From assembly GCA_905221615.1 (NCBI GenBank), contig CAJNDT010001013.1, forward strand, positions 434,001 to 498,000: a stretch of 64,000 nucleotides of DNA, written 5' to 3'. Below, piece after piece: positions 32,175 to 43,233 of the stretch. The notes below the pieces were generated by a model. The model did not search any database, was not told the origin of the DNA, and saw only the letters and a list, made by a program, of their open reading frames with translations. The first letter of the stretch is position 1. Every line of letters begins with the position of its first letter. Position numbers and translations under genes: made by a program. Origin of the DNA: Symbiodinium sp. CCMP2592 (taxonomy: Eukaryota; Sar; Dinophyceae; Suessiales; Symbiodiniaceae).

Positions 32175-35088
32175 GGATGCCGACCCAGAGAAAGAGGAGC
32201 AGACGCTGCCAAGAAGTTCGCAATGTACTTATCCCCCAAGGAACGAAGGAAGTCAAGTGGAGAGCAAACAACAAGAATCGAAAGAAATAAGCACGAACGA
32301 CTCAAACGGTTTAGGGTTTAGGGCAAGGCAGAGCAGGGCCGAGCAGGGCAGGGCGAGCAGGGCAGGGCAGGGCGGGCAGAGCAAGAGCCTGATTTAGAGA
32401 AACACTGATGCGGTTCATGTGGAAATTGTTGCATTTCCGAATCCTGTGCCTGATTGTGGTTTACCTCATATGAACCTAGACATAAAGCTGCTCAAACCAA
32501 AACAGAACTACAATATTTCATGGAGACTGTCGCAGGTTGCAGGGACTTCCGGTGGAGATGCTGCGCAGCTCGGAGAGTTTCAGTGACGGAACTATAGTAA
32601 GCAGGGTGTAGGTTTTAGGGTTTAGGATTTGTAATCAGCAACTACTTTTAGCAATTTTGGGGCAGCTAACTATAGCAGTTCGGGGGGCTTGGACACATGA
32701 AACAGACTCAAGACAGTAAAGCTGACAGCAGTGTCGAGACAGAACGACCGTTTTGCCCTCAAATACGGCCATGCTTTCATAGGCCCAGATGCCACATCCA
32801 AGCCCTAAGCATCCAGACCCGTGTCCCTGAAGCATCCAGAGCTTGCACCTGAACCTCAAGCCCTGCGCTGCACTCCAAGCCATCTCAAGCCCTAGACCGA
32901 AAATCCTGTGCACCCCAAATGCACAAAACGAAATACCACCAATCCCGAAACCTTAAACGCCCATGCTCCACACAGTCTGCCAAGAAGCACCCAGAAATGA
33001 GCAACCGTAGTCAGCTCGATCATTTAATTCGACCGCAATTCACTACCAGCCCGCTGCAAGTACTCACCCCATTCAGCGACCCAAGCTCACCACAACCCAA
33101 ACACAGACAGACCTTCAGCAGAAATCACAGTTGCCCTATCGCCCAACTGTTGTAGTATTGACACCTGTAAACGGGTAGAGGTTGTTTCTTTGTTTTTATC
33201 TCCTGCACTGTTCGCCCATCTGTGCGTCCTTCAAGAAATCGATTACAGGTCCGCAATGATGAAGCTACACTCACACACCTCCACCGGACAGTTGACCACG
33301 AAGCACGTCGCGCCACATCTGGGAGACCCGGCGGAAGCCCGACTTCGTGACGACATGGCTTCCGGAAGCAACATCGGTCAGAGATGGTTCGCGCGACAAA
33401 CTTCGACGTTTGAAAATGATCAGCCAACTGATGTTCCGTGTTGTGTGGTGCAGCTTCAGATCCTTCCAACCCGTTTGTAGATGAAGCTCTGATTCAACCC
33501 GGTGGTCTCGCTCAGGAGTGTCCCTGCCGAAGACGCGGGCGACGTGGTTGCCCGCGAAGGCCGTGACTGTTGAGCTGGTGTTTTCTGCGGGGCATTCAAG
33601 GTTACAGTTTTGGGGTGTTTAAAGCTTATCAGACTTTTGAAGATCAGGATTAGCGATGTCGGGTTGGCTCCTAAACTCCAGAATCGACATTCCCAAAGCC
33701 TAAATCAGAGACAAGGCAATCACAGCCATTTCGTTAAATCGCCGCAACCAAGGTGCACATACCTCCAACTAATGACAGACGGTTGCAGCGTTGTTGGTCA
33801 ACCAGCGAAACCCTCCGAAATACTTTCAGGCCACGCTGCTGAATTACCATGAGTCGCTTCGGCAACTCCGAGTGCAGGATGTAGAAGTTATTAAGTTTTA
33901 GAACAAAGGCTTGAGAGTAAGCGAGAGAAGGAAACACAGAGAGAGGTGTTGATAGCCTTTCGAGAGTTGGTTGGATGCGCACCGCACGATCGTTGAAGGG
34001 CCCCGTCCTTCCGGAGTCCCTGAACTTCGCGCATCCACCCTTCTGCCACCAAACCGTTCGCTCACACGCTGTGGCCGCACCTGTCCGCTGTTGGCGGAGT
34101 GATGTCTGAGTCTCCGCGTGCGCGCATGAATCTGCATATGATGTTTCTGTAGACTTCACGTTATCATGGTGCTTGCATAGCCTTGCCCAATTGTTCTTTG
34201 TGCCCCGCTGCAACTATGTTTTCATCCACTACGCGCTCACATCTGCAAGGTCCACGACGCCCGCACCGGGACCCACATGCTTCCATGGGCGTGTATGTAC
34301 TCGAATAAGTAATGAATGGTTAGGTAAATCACACATGTGTGCTCATGCAGACAAACTCTTGTACATGGATAGGTCGAACCCGATCTAGTTGAGCTCGTTG
34401 ATTTTGTCAACGGGCAGGGTTCTTTACATGTACACACCATGTATGCCAGCAGGTGTCCGATGAACTTGTTCTAACGGCAGGAGATAAAGACATCTGCGAG
34501 GGTGGGCCTCCCAATCAACCGGGATGGTTTGGTGTTTGTAACATATAAGGCTTCTCCTGTTCAAGGCCTGGGCTGGAAGCCAAGGTCAATGATAGCTTCA
34601 GCTGCCCCACCCACGAGCCGCATGCACGGTTATGCTGCTTTGCTTCGCGGCTGTGGATGCAGCCACGTTCCTTTCTTCGTCTTAGTTGCTCCACCAAGTA
34701 GCCACTGGCACCCATCTGGAATCGGTCGGGGAGATGGCTTGCCAGCCAGACTGACTCGGGCGAAGGGTCGCGAGTCACCAGCGGCGATCGCTCCTTCTTC
34801 GCGCCTCGCAGCATCGCAGCCGCGACGGCTGCAAACGCCAACACTCGCATTTTTCTCTCGTAGTTCAGACGTCTGGCGGTGTTCCGTGTGGTATTTCCCT
34901 AACAAGTCAGTCAGAGAGTATTGGACTGAGCCTCAGTCCACTTCGTGCAGCGGAAAGCTACAGGCGCGTCGACTTTGGAGCTTCAGATTACTGATGGCCC
35001 GCTGCTTGTCTTTACCTTGGGTGTTTAGTTTTGATGTCCGGGATCGCGATGCCGTGAAGAAGGCGACGAGATGTTGTCAAGCACAAGT

Positions 35089-35180
35089 AGCCCTGGGGAT
35101 CTAAGGACTCATATATTAAGGCTTTTGGGCCCAAAGACCATACTATATAAGGCTTTTGGGCTATTTTGATGCCCAGGGTA
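35089..35180. mobile_element. MITE-like element, family J (copy 2)
   Basis: TAGCCCTGGGGATCTAAGGA and TTTTGATGCCCAGGGTA have inverted ends (CCCTGGG/CCCAGGG). The core is shared with the copy at 4160, without the TA expansion. Confidence 0.75.
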
Positions 35181-35328
35181 GCACGTCCGTCACTGAGGTC
35201 AGTGAAGGCCAGGGAGCCCTTCGTAACCACTCGGGTTCTCATGTTCAGGGAGGCTGAAGGTTGCCTTTGATATTGAGAGCTTTCAAGACTGGTTCCTTCT
35301 GGTTTGCTTGGGTCAATGAAGCTACTAC

Positions 35329-35427
35329 GGTTGATGATATAAATCCTGCATGACCTTAATGACCCTAAACTATGGGAATTATGGCATATTCCTTCTTACG
35401 GGTAATGCAGGATTTATATCATCAACC
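35329..35427. mobile_element. MITE-like element, family D (copy 3)
   Basis: Perfect arms GGTTGATGATATAAATCCTG and CAGGATTTATATCATCAACC; 99 bp. CTAC occurs immediately on both sides. Confidence 0.85.
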
Positions 35428-35486
35428 CTACCAGGAAAGATGCGGAACTGTGCCAGCGCTACCATGATCCTGGTGCTGAGGATAAT

Positions 35487-35597
35487 TCCCCAAGGGTCCA
35501 AAGGACCCAATTATTAGGTACTCGGTTTTCGGATAGTAGTTATGTAGGTTAGGATTTTGGAGAGTATATGATTATTGGGTACTTGGACCCTTGGGGA
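35487..35597. mobile_element. MITE-like element, family K (copy 3)
   Basis: TCCCCAAGGGTCCAAAGGAC and GTACTTGGACCCTTGGGGA are inverted arms. Confidence 0.75.
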
Positions 35598-35928
35598 TTT
35601 GTGACCAAGATGCTGTTGTTGCATCAGAGCGGCAGCGAGGATCAGGATGGGATGTTGCTGGTGACCATGACGGTGACAGTAAAAGTTCGGCTTGAATGCT
35701 GCTGTCCAGTGTGACGACGATGCCCGTCGAGCATCGTCAACCTCACGTCGTCATACCACCGTCATCGTAGTTATGATCACCTTAGTCAACAACATCATCC
35801 TCCTTCATTCATGTTCACCCCCGACAACCGCCTTGTGCAGCAGCAGTTACGATAGTTCCTCGCTGCTTATTAATCTGCTCGTGCATAGTCACAAGAAGCA
35901 GTCGTACAGAAACAGGTCGCAGTGCAAG

Positions 35929-36032
35929 TACTATAGGGGCCTAAATAAGTCCCTGTACTATTTTGGGGGTTCCTGGTTATAATTGTAGTATAATGGGTCC
36001 CAAAACCCTATTCTAATTATTAAGGCACCCTT
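35929..36032. mobile_element. MITE-like element, family B (copy 9)
   Basis: TACTATAGGGGCCTAAATAA and AATTATTAAGGCACCC are the arms. It ends just before the first FHA exon and may form part of the preceding intron. Confidence 0.7.
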
Positions 36033-36043
36033 TTTTTGGAGAG

Positions 36044-39000
36044 TTGTTGTCCCCCTGGCCACAAATTTCCACAGCAAGCCGAGGCTGGAGGGTTTGACCG
36101 TGACAGTGGGCGAAGAGGGCGCGCGGTTGGGACGCCACACATCCAACACCCTTGCTGGGGGCCCGGTGGGTTTGGGGGCCCAAAGGTCCGGTGATAGTGC
36201 CGAGATGTAGATGTTGAATAATTAGAGATAGGGTTTTGGGATCAAGTTATATTATACTATAACAATAATTCACCAAAGTACGGTTTAGGACTTACGGTTT
36301 AGGGGTTTAGGGAACTAGAATCCCAAGCCAAAAGGCCTGCAAGATCGTTTATGTGACCTGAGTTCTGTTTGGAGGTTCCTGGGTAGTTGTAAACGGAGTC
36401 ATAAGTCCCCTATAGTATTGGTTAAACACAAGTTACCTTACTTATAACCCCACTTATAAGTACCCATGAACCTCCAAGTGGACAACTCTTTTCCAACTTG
36501 CAGCTCTCGCAACAGAACCATCGCGAGGAGCTGTGCTGGTAGATTATTTTGGAGTCGAAATTTAAATGCTCGGCCGCGATCGGAAGCCCCAAGAGAACCT
36601 GTCTGCCATGTAGGATCCTCAGGACCATGTGGCCCCCTCAAAAAAAGCATCCCTAATTCCAGGAAGCCACCCGTAGACCATGCTTTGTGGAAGGCTTGCT
36701 TGGAGAAGCAGGCATGAGTATGATGCATGTATGATACCATCACCTACCAAGCTCGTAGTAGTACTGTGTTGTGGTCGGTATTTCTGGCTTGAATTTCGCT
36801 GCAGTGCTTCTGTCATTCCAAGCACCGGCACTGCTAGCTTCGCCTACATTTCGGCCACTGAGACATCGCCATTCTATGTCTATGTCTGCCAAGTAGTGCC
36901 GGAGAGCACGGCACTTGTTAATCACGAAACATGTGTTCGAGGCATGTTCCTTAGTTGCAGGGCAGCCGCTTTAGTTTCAAGGGTTTTCACCCTACAGAAG
37001 CGGCAATGCTCTATAAAGTATTATCGAACCCCAAAAAAAGCTTCCATAGAAACCCGAATTATGGACGGGGTAAGTTTTGCGTCTGCGGTTCTACTTTCGA
37101 CGCCGAAGCTCGAAGCCTAATCACTAAACTTCCTGCGATTTGAAGAAAGGTCATTCCCGAAGCTGGAATCAGCAGATTTCATTGCGAAGTTCAGCTCCTT
37201 GTCATTCCAGCGTTTGGGGTTTCAGGGATTCTTGAGTTTAGGGACGTGTAGGGCTGAGGGTTCGGGACCGAGATAAGGGGTTACCAGTATAGTCTCCATG
37301 TCTTTTGGGGTTTCACCCAACATCGCATTTTAGGGTCCTGCAGGGTAGCCCAAAAAAAGGAACTACAATGAAGACTATGCTTGCAGGGTAGCCCCCAAAA
37401 AAGGAACTACAATGAAGACTATACTTTGGGTGCCGAAATAATTCTATGCTATTTTGGGGGTCCTTAACATATTTACGGTTTAACGGGCCCCCAAACACTA
37501 TTCTAATTATTTTTGAGGCCCCTATATTAGGTGGCATCACGGTTTCAGCCTAGGGGAGTGAAGAGTTGGGGAGCTGAGCGACAGGCGCAGGAGGTCAGTA
37601 TGCTTGCAGCACAAGGGGGATGCTCTGAGATTGAGGCAACTTGACACTGCCTGCATGAAGTAATCTAGGGGCCTAAAATAGTTACCAACACTATTTTGGG
37701 GGTCCCTTATTGTAATTATAGTATATCGGGCCCCGAAACCTTATTCTAATTATTGAGGCCAGTATTCCAACACTCAGTTTAGTCGTCAGGAACGAGGAGT
37801 AACCCTCACGACTGGCCAGCATGCGCAGTGATGCATAGCCTTGCTCATGCGCCTAATGCCTAATGTCTGAACACATGGTAGAAGGGAAACGTTGAATTCC
37901 TGCGCAACTCCCGGAGCTGTGAGTTGAAAGCACCATGTCGTGGTGGTACTACATCGTGCTCATGATGATGTGGCTGATGATGATGTCAATGCAGATCGCG
38001 GTGATGTTCGTGACAATGTTCATGACGGTTGTCATAGATTGTCATGTTTATTGCAATGTTAAAGTTGCGACAAAAAGTTGCAAACATGTTTGTTCCTACG
38101 GTCCTGACCGTGATAATTGGCACCGAGAGCGTGCCGTCCGAGGGTTAATTATGTGAAACAGCCATGCGCAAGTGCCTTTCAGCTTCCAGTACTACAACTC
38201 CGAGATTGGCTCTGGCCCGCTTGCAATGCTCAGAGAGCCCAATACCCCTTAATTAAGCAATATGGCTTAGATTATATAGGGCTTGATATGATGATTTTGA
38301 TTTAAGCTGTATTCCTTAATTAAGGGGTATTGGGCTCTCTGGGTGGTTTCGATCTGCGTGGGTGGCCGTGTGGACGGGCGGGTGGACTATGAACCTGCCT
38401 GTCCCAGCCTACGCAGCAGTCGTTCAAAGGGGAGAAGGAGGGACCCTTAATGGGGACCCCTACCCTATAATGGGCTATATAATGGTTATATAATAGCTAT
38501 ATTAAGGGTATATACCTAGGGGTCCTTATTAAGGGTCCCTCCTGTTCCCCTTTGAGTGTAACATGGCCGAGGTTCTTGGATGGCGAGTTCTGCATCAAGG
38601 ATCTGGGTTCCACTACAGGAACCTTCTTCTACCTCAGACCCCAATGATGCTCGGTCGACATAGCAATAATCTAGTATTATAAGTACAGTATCATGGGCAC
38701 CAACACCCTATTCTAATTACCAAGGCCCCTATACTATAGTACCCTTATAGATCCCTTATAGTAGCCCCTATAGACCCCTTTATTTAGGAACCCTAAACCC
38801 TATTCTAATTGTTAAGGCCCCTTAAATTAAGCCTCGAGGAGAAGACACAGTGGAGTCGGAATGTCCAACCCTTGGGACCCTCTTGCCGCCTTCTCCGGAT
38901 CAATTCGTTCGTACTGGTAATAAAGGGGCCTTAATAATTAGAATAGGGTTTAGGGTTCCTAAATAAAGGGGTCTATAGGGGCTACTATAAGGGATCTATA

Positions 39001-40257
39001 AGCGCGTACTATAGTAGAGGGGCCTTGATAATTAGATAAGGGTTCCTTTAAAAGGGTCATGGGAGTCCTACAAGGGTACTATGATATGAGGCCTTAATAG
39101 TTACCTATACTATTTTTGGGGTTCCGGGGGTTCCTGAGTATAGTTATAACATACTATACACCAACACTCTGTCTTAATGACTAAGGCCCCGATATTGCTT
39201 CCAACATGGTTCTTCGATGCTTTTGTAGCCAAACTTCCCTTCATCTGAGCCGTTCATGTGGCGCAGTGATCTCTTCTGTCCGGTCTTCTTAATGGTTTTT
39301 TACAGCAACAGACCGAGACCAGCAGAATGAGATCAGCATCGCCGTGCCCTTCAATGCGCATCATAGGAGGCCAAAAGGGGTTTTAGCCTATGGGGGTGTA
39401 GTAGGGATCAGGGTCCCCATAATAGGGTTCATCTTAAGGAATCCCTACCCCAAGAATCTTAACCCCCCCTTTTTGGCCTTTCATCAGTGCATTTTCCGAC
39501 GCATCGAGACGTTGCATCCGCCAAGCCTGTGCAGGTTCTGCCCTGGCAGACGGAAACCCAAGATCCCGAAAAAAAAGAACCCTAAACCGTCCGAAACACT
39601 AAGCGGCCAATTTCTCCTCCTTCGAGGCCAGTTCCAGATTTTCCCTGGGCTGATGATCAAGCTGGGCGAGACGGAGATGCAGGCCAAACTGACGTGAGGG
39701 TTTAGGGTTTAGAAGGGGGTTTGGGGTTAAGGGTGTAGCGTAGGGTTTGATTAGCATTTCCTGTTATGAGTGTGGCATATCGCTTGCAGGCGCATTGCCA
39801 GATGCTGCCTCATGGGCTAGATTTTGGGTGGGTTCCTCATTATAGCTATAGTTTCACAAGCCCCACATCCCTATTCGTCATATATTGGAAGCACGCCCTA
39901 GTGTCCTTTACAAGGAAACCTTACGGAAAGGAACCCAATGTTCGAGTTATTACAGGTGAGGGTTTGGAGCGCATCCCCGGTCTTGAGCAACATGGGTTAT
40001 GGCTTTCAGGCCCGGGCTTGATAAGGGTTCAGGGGTTTAGGGTTCAGAGGTTTAGGGTGCAGGGTTTAGGGCTTAGGGGCGTATAGGTGCGTGGGGGTTT
40101 GGAGCCTCTGGGTTGAGGGTTTTGGAGTTTTTGGTTTAGGGTTTAGCAGATTTCATCAAGTTGCCTGCGCGAGGTGCTGTCGCAGAATCCCACGCCTCGT
40201 GGTATGGAGCTGTCTGTCATGTTCTACGAGGGACACTCGGCTAAAGTGGCTTTAGCC
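36044..40257 (+). CDS. FHA-domain protein, multi-exon, partly resolved
   Basis: Exons with FHA character are 36044-36153 (RLEGLTVTVGEEGARLGRHT then SNTL, the opening strands and GR motif), 38572-38637 (LDGEFCIKDLGSTTGTFFYL, the conserved GStxGT turn), 39638-39693 (FPGLMIKLGETEMQAKL, the last strands) and 40161-40240 (REVLSQNPTPRGMELSVMFY then EGH). The last resembles the first strand of another FHA domain. 38170-38230 (PFSFQYYNSEIGSGPLAML) and 39312-39367 are probable exons whose place is uncertain. FHA domains bind phosphothreonine peptides in signalling. Introns carry MITE-like families C, B, L, H and P. The exon holding the conserved Ser/His segment was not found, and the donor of 38572-38637 is unclear (possibly non-GT). 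The family call rests on three independent motifs in the right order. Confidence 0.6.
36368..36478. mobile_element. MITE-like element, family C (copy 3)
   Basis: TTTGGAGGTTCCTGGGTAG and TACCCATGAACCTCCAAG are flanked by TG on both sides. Confidence 0.75.
36680..37120 (+). other. 146-codon ATG-initiated ORF, coding status doubtful
   Basis: This is the longest ATG-started frame outside the recognised genes. It reads CMIPSPTKLVVVLCCGRYFW and later TASFAYISATETSPFYVYVC. It lies inside the span of the FHA gene, presumably in an intron, and has no recognisable domain. It may contain a real exon. Confidence 0.25.
37430..37762. mobile_element. Two family B elements (copies 10 and 11)
   Basis: 37430-37533 and 37663-37762 each have GGGGCC(T)AAATAAT-like left arms, the centre TATTTTGGGGGTCC, and right arms TTATTNNTGAGGCC. 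Just before them, 37325-37360 and 37380-37420 hold a 50-bp direct duplication (GGTAGCCCAAAAAAAGGAAC). Confidence 0.65.
38231..38341. mobile_element. MITE-like element, family L
   Basis: Perfect arms CAGAGAGCCCAATACCCCTT and AAGGGGTATTGGGCTCTCTG enclose an AT-rich centre with TTAATTAAG palindromes. It interrupts an open coding stretch (GPLAMLR). A partial right end lies before the NHL exon at 1944. Confidence 0.8.
38426..38553. mobile_element. MITE-like element, family H (copy 2)
   Basis: The arms are about 26 bp with one mismatch: AAAGGGGAGAAGGAGGGACC at the left and GGTCCCTCCTGTTCCCCTTT at the right. It lies between two open stretches of the FHA gene. Confidence 0.85.
38660..39196. mobile_element. 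Cluster of family B elements and fragments
   Basis: It contains a left-truncated copy (38663-38750), an inverted copy (38925-39025) and a complete copy (39089-39196), with extra AGGAACCCTAAACCC and GGGGTCTATAGGGGC pieces. The copies probably inserted into each other. Confidence 0.6.
39368..39479. mobile_element. MITE-like element, family P
   Basis: AGGCCAAAAGGGGTTTTAGC and CTTAACCCCCCCTTTTTGGC are inverted arms. It directly follows an open stretch (ISIAVPFNAHH). Confidence 0.65.
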
Positions 40258-41144
40258 GGATTGCCCAATCTCTGTCTTGCCGCCGGATCTGTCTAGACTC
40301 TAGACTTCAGGGTTCATCCTAAAACCCGCACCTCTGCAAGCTGAAAGCTGACTCACTGAATAAATGAATGACGAGGTATCTGACAATCTGAACTAAGTAG
40401 CTAGCTAGCTGTTTGCTTGTCTGGCTGACTGACTCACCTCACTAGCCGACTAGCTGGCTGACTGACCAACTAACAGGCTAAATTACTTCGGTACCTAACC
40501 AAATAAGCTACGACGATGACAACGTAGCGACTACAGTTTCCCTCATGTTCTTCATTGCAATGAACCTGTTTGTGTTCACGGACATCTCCAAAAATGTGGG
40601 AACACAGGCGTAACTAAGTTCATGCTGAGGTTGTCAAGTTCTCGCAACAGCGGTCCACAGGAATTATGTTGTTGCTGAGCGGTACCATCATGGTAACTGT
40701 TCTGTCCCAGGGATTGGCGACTTGAAACGGCCAATCCGATCTCCACCCTAAACCGCTTGAGCCCTGAACCCTAAGCCTTCAGCGTGATTCGAGGGTATGC
40801 AGACTATGTTGAAGGATGGTGCTGGAGTGAGGGTTGACTTTTGTTGGGTATCGCAACGATGCCTCGTCCCCTGACCATGCTGTGGATGTCAGCTGCAGGT
40901 GCAAACAGCGGTTCAGAAAACGAAGCACTCCTTCTGAACCCTAAATCCCGAAACCCTTTTCCGAGCTAGGTCCATTTGCCGGACACAAGGCCGCGCTTCT
41001 GAATGCGGGCTGAAATGGCTCTCTCCAGTCGTTCCGCAGTGGATGTTGTCTGCATGTACGTTAAACTACCATAACCCACTTTTTTGGGTAGGTGCTCATA
41101 ATGCTCATATTATGAACCCGGATATAGAATATAGTATAGCCCTA

Positions 41145-41276
41145 CTTGGAGGGTCGCGGGACTTAGTAAGTAGGTAGGAAGTAGACTTATAAGTACCCTA
41201 CAAGGGACTCTAATTGGGGTTATGGTACTTAAAAGTCCCTAAAGTAACCAGTTACTAAGTCCCCCGACCCTCCAAG
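41145..41276. mobile_element. MITE-like element, family G (copy 1)
   Basis: CTTGGAGGGTCGCGGGACTT and AGTCCCCCGACCCTCCAAG are flanked by TA on both sides. The terminal CTTGGAGG/CCTCCAAG is shared with family C. Confidence 0.85.
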
Positions 41277-41340
41277 TACAAAAACCTGGGTGTTGGTTCG
41301 AGAAGGTAAGCTGGTGAAGCTGCGGGCTTCCTCAACTATT

Positions 41341-41445
41341 TGGGAGTTTCCGAAAATTAGGGGTACCTTATTTGTGGGGTCCTTGGAACGAGGATTCTAC
41401 TATTTAGGGTACTCTATTAGGGTCCCCTATTTTCGGAAACTCCCA
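41341..41445. mobile_element. MITE-like element, family A (copy 6)
   Basis: TGGGAGTTTCCGAAAATTAG and ATTTTCGGAAACTCCCA are perfect arms of at least 16 bp. Confidence 0.8.
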
Positions 41446-41655
41446 CTTGTGGCCTGTACTGGATGAGGGCTTTACGCCAACCTGCTGAAGATTGAACCCC
41501 CGGAGCCCGGCATCGTAGCCTTGTACATACATTCTATGTCATAGACGTGTATATTTACACACATTCAATATTCTATGTTGTTGTATTATCATCATTATTG
41601 CTTTTGTTAGTGTTGTTGCTTTTATAGTTATTATTGCTATTATTATTGCTATATA

Positions 41656-41661
41656 TATGTA

Positions 41662-41732
<71 letters not shown>

Positions 41733-41790
41733 ATGTATGTATGTATGTATGTATGTATGTATGTATGTATGTATATATATATATATGTAC
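41656..41790. repeat. (GTCT)n-(GTAT)n tetranucleotide microsatellite
   Basis: About 18 GTCT units followed by about 10 GTAT units and a short TA run. Confidence 0.95.
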
Positions 41791-42058
41791 ATATTGATAA
41801 TCTGATAGTAGATCTAGTGCTCTCGGGTCCTTGCAACACTGGCAGGAACCGATTGGCTTGATGCTGAGGCTGCGTGCTAAACCGCCGTGGCAAATCGCAG
41901 CTATTAGCATCAGAGCGAATCGCTAACACGTGCTTTTCAAGTTCACGTGGTAATTTGTGGTATAGAATTTCAGAGCGAAGTTCAGAAAACTTGTGTATCA
42001 CCTTCTCGTGATCAAGCTCCAAGCCTCATTGATGTTGGCATAGCCATCCGGTGTGGCC

Positions 42059-42579
42059 ATGGCATCTGCAGGCAAAGGCAAAGGCAAAGGTGCGTCGAAC
42101 CCTCCCAGCGAGGAGCTTTTCGTGACTGGTCTCCCCATGGACTGTAGTGATGAGCTTCTCAAAGAGATCTTCAGCCAGTATGGAACCGTCAAGGACGTGA
42201 AGGTTCTTCCGCCGGCTGCGGGCAAGAAGGCTCGTGCGGGATTCGTGGATATGGCATCTGTGGATGATGCCAAGTGGGTCGTCCAACACGTCCATACCAA
42301 CGTCCCTTGGCTGACTTCTGAACCCCTCTTAAAAGTTAAACTTTTAGCCTCCTTAGTATGGCTCATATAGAAAGCCAAAACGTTAAAGTCCTAAGAGCCA
42401 ACCAGAAGAACGCCAAGGTCCCCCAGGGCTTGTCGTCTCCCGTGGAGGTGAGCTACGCGATCCCGAGATCCCAGCGCAACAGCGCCAAGGGGAAGGGCAA
42501 GGGAAAAGGCATGCCACCGGAAATGATGATGCAAATGATGGCGATGATGATGTCCAGCATGGCCGGCTGGGGGAAGTAG
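42059..42579 (+). CDS. Single-RRM RNA-binding protein, two exons
   Basis: Exons 42059-42301 and 42418-42579 (TAG) join to 134 residues. The start is the ATG in GGCCATGGCA; an in-frame GTG two codons upstream is not needed. The order is: a basic KGKGKG leader (residues 6-11); one RRM with RNP2 LFVTGLP, helix DELLKEIFSQYG, strand VKDVKVL, RNP1 KARAGFVDM and last strand PVEVSYA; a second KGKGKGKG tract; then a Met-rich tail (MMMQMMAMMMSSMAGW). It would bind single-stranded RNA and is likely a small splicing- or mRNA-associated protein. The 116-bp intron has GTCCC directly repeated at both ends. The gene lies between two sets of FHA exons. Confidence 0.88.
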
Positions 42580-42751
42580 CGAGTCAGCACAGCACAAGAC
42601 TGTGCTGTGCAGGATTATTGCTTGCCCGGGAGCTGCCACGCGCCACAGAGGCTGAAGCCTTGCTCAGATATGGTGAGAAGGTTGCCAACCCCGGTATTGT
42701 CATCGGCAGAATGAAAACAGAGGAGTCAGCAGCGCATACATCTCCAGCCTG

Positions 42752-42859
42752 TGGGAGTTTCCGAAAATAGGGGACCCTAATATAGTACCCTGCATAGTAG
42801 GATCGTTGTTACAAGGACCCCAAAATAAGTTGCCCCTAATTAATTTTTGGAAACTCCCT
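42752..42859. mobile_element. MITE-like element, family A (copy 7, inverted)
   Basis: TGGGAGTTTCCGAAAATAGG and TTTTTGGAAACTCCC; core orientation as in the copy at 27004. Confidence 0.75.
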
Positions 42860-42977
42860 AGAACGGCCAGGCTTGCCAGTAAGTGTGATTCAAGGGATGT
42901 GGCACTGCTATCCACTGAATGCACCCGAAACCCTACAGCCGAAATTCTGAAAGCGTACATTTCTTTAACCCTAGAGC

Positions 42978-43064
42978 TTTAACCCTATCCCTCCAAGGCC
43001 CTCATAGTTAGGGCCCTAGACCCCTTAAGGACCCCATAATAAGGTCCCTGGAGGCATAGGGTAA
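42978..43064. mobile_element. MITE-like element, family I (copy 2)
   Basis: TTTAACCCTATCCCTCCAAGG and CCCTGGAGGCATAGGGTAA; about 90% like the copy at 20543. Confidence 0.75.
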
Positions 43065-43233
43065 GTCCTCGAGAATCCCCACTTATAGACCCCGGAGCCC
43101 CTCTTTAAGGAACCCCTAAACACTAAACTCTAAACCCTTCTTGAGGGCTCCTTTTAAGGGTTCGAAAAGGTGCCCTTAAAGAAAAAAAAAGGTTCTAAAC
43201 CCTTCTTGAGGACCCCTTTTAAGGAACCCGCAG

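Larger units (their letters stand above)
32175..36040. other. Stretch without a confident gene, elements noted
   Basis: 32322-32392 is a GGGCA/GAGCA repeat. 33484-33573 contains a short terminal-exon-like island (VSLRSVPAEDAGDVVARE then stop). 34502-35104 is open for 200 codons but starts at GTG and ends in a family J element. Families J, D, K and B occupy 35089-36032. Confidence 0.5.
40258..42058. other. Stretch between FHA exons and the RRM gene
   Basis: It holds a GCTAGCTGGCTGACTGA-type repeat (40390-40480), family G (41145) and family A (41341) elements and a GTCT/GTAT microsatellite (41656-41790). No domain-bearing exon was recognised. The minus-strand Asp/Arg/Gln-rich frames come from the microsatellite. 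Confidence 0.6.
42580..43233. other. 3' flank of the RRM gene with two MITE-like elements
   Basis: 42640-42740 is open (EALLRYGEKVANPGIVIGRM) and its GIVIGR resembles an FHA opening, so it may be an exon. Family A (42752-42859) and family I (42978-43064) elements follow. 43120-43225 contains a duplicated CCTTCTTGAGG(A/G)CTCCTTTTAAGG unit. Confidence 0.45.

Noticed and set aside
34502-35104. 200-codon + ORF
   Set aside because: It starts at GTG, has no recognisable domain, overlaps minus frames of similar length, and is ended by a MITE-like element; it may include an exon but is not accepted as a gene.
41539-42022. Minus-strand ORFs with QTDRQTDR repeats
   Set aside because: They are translations of the GTCT microsatellite, antisense to the RRM gene region.
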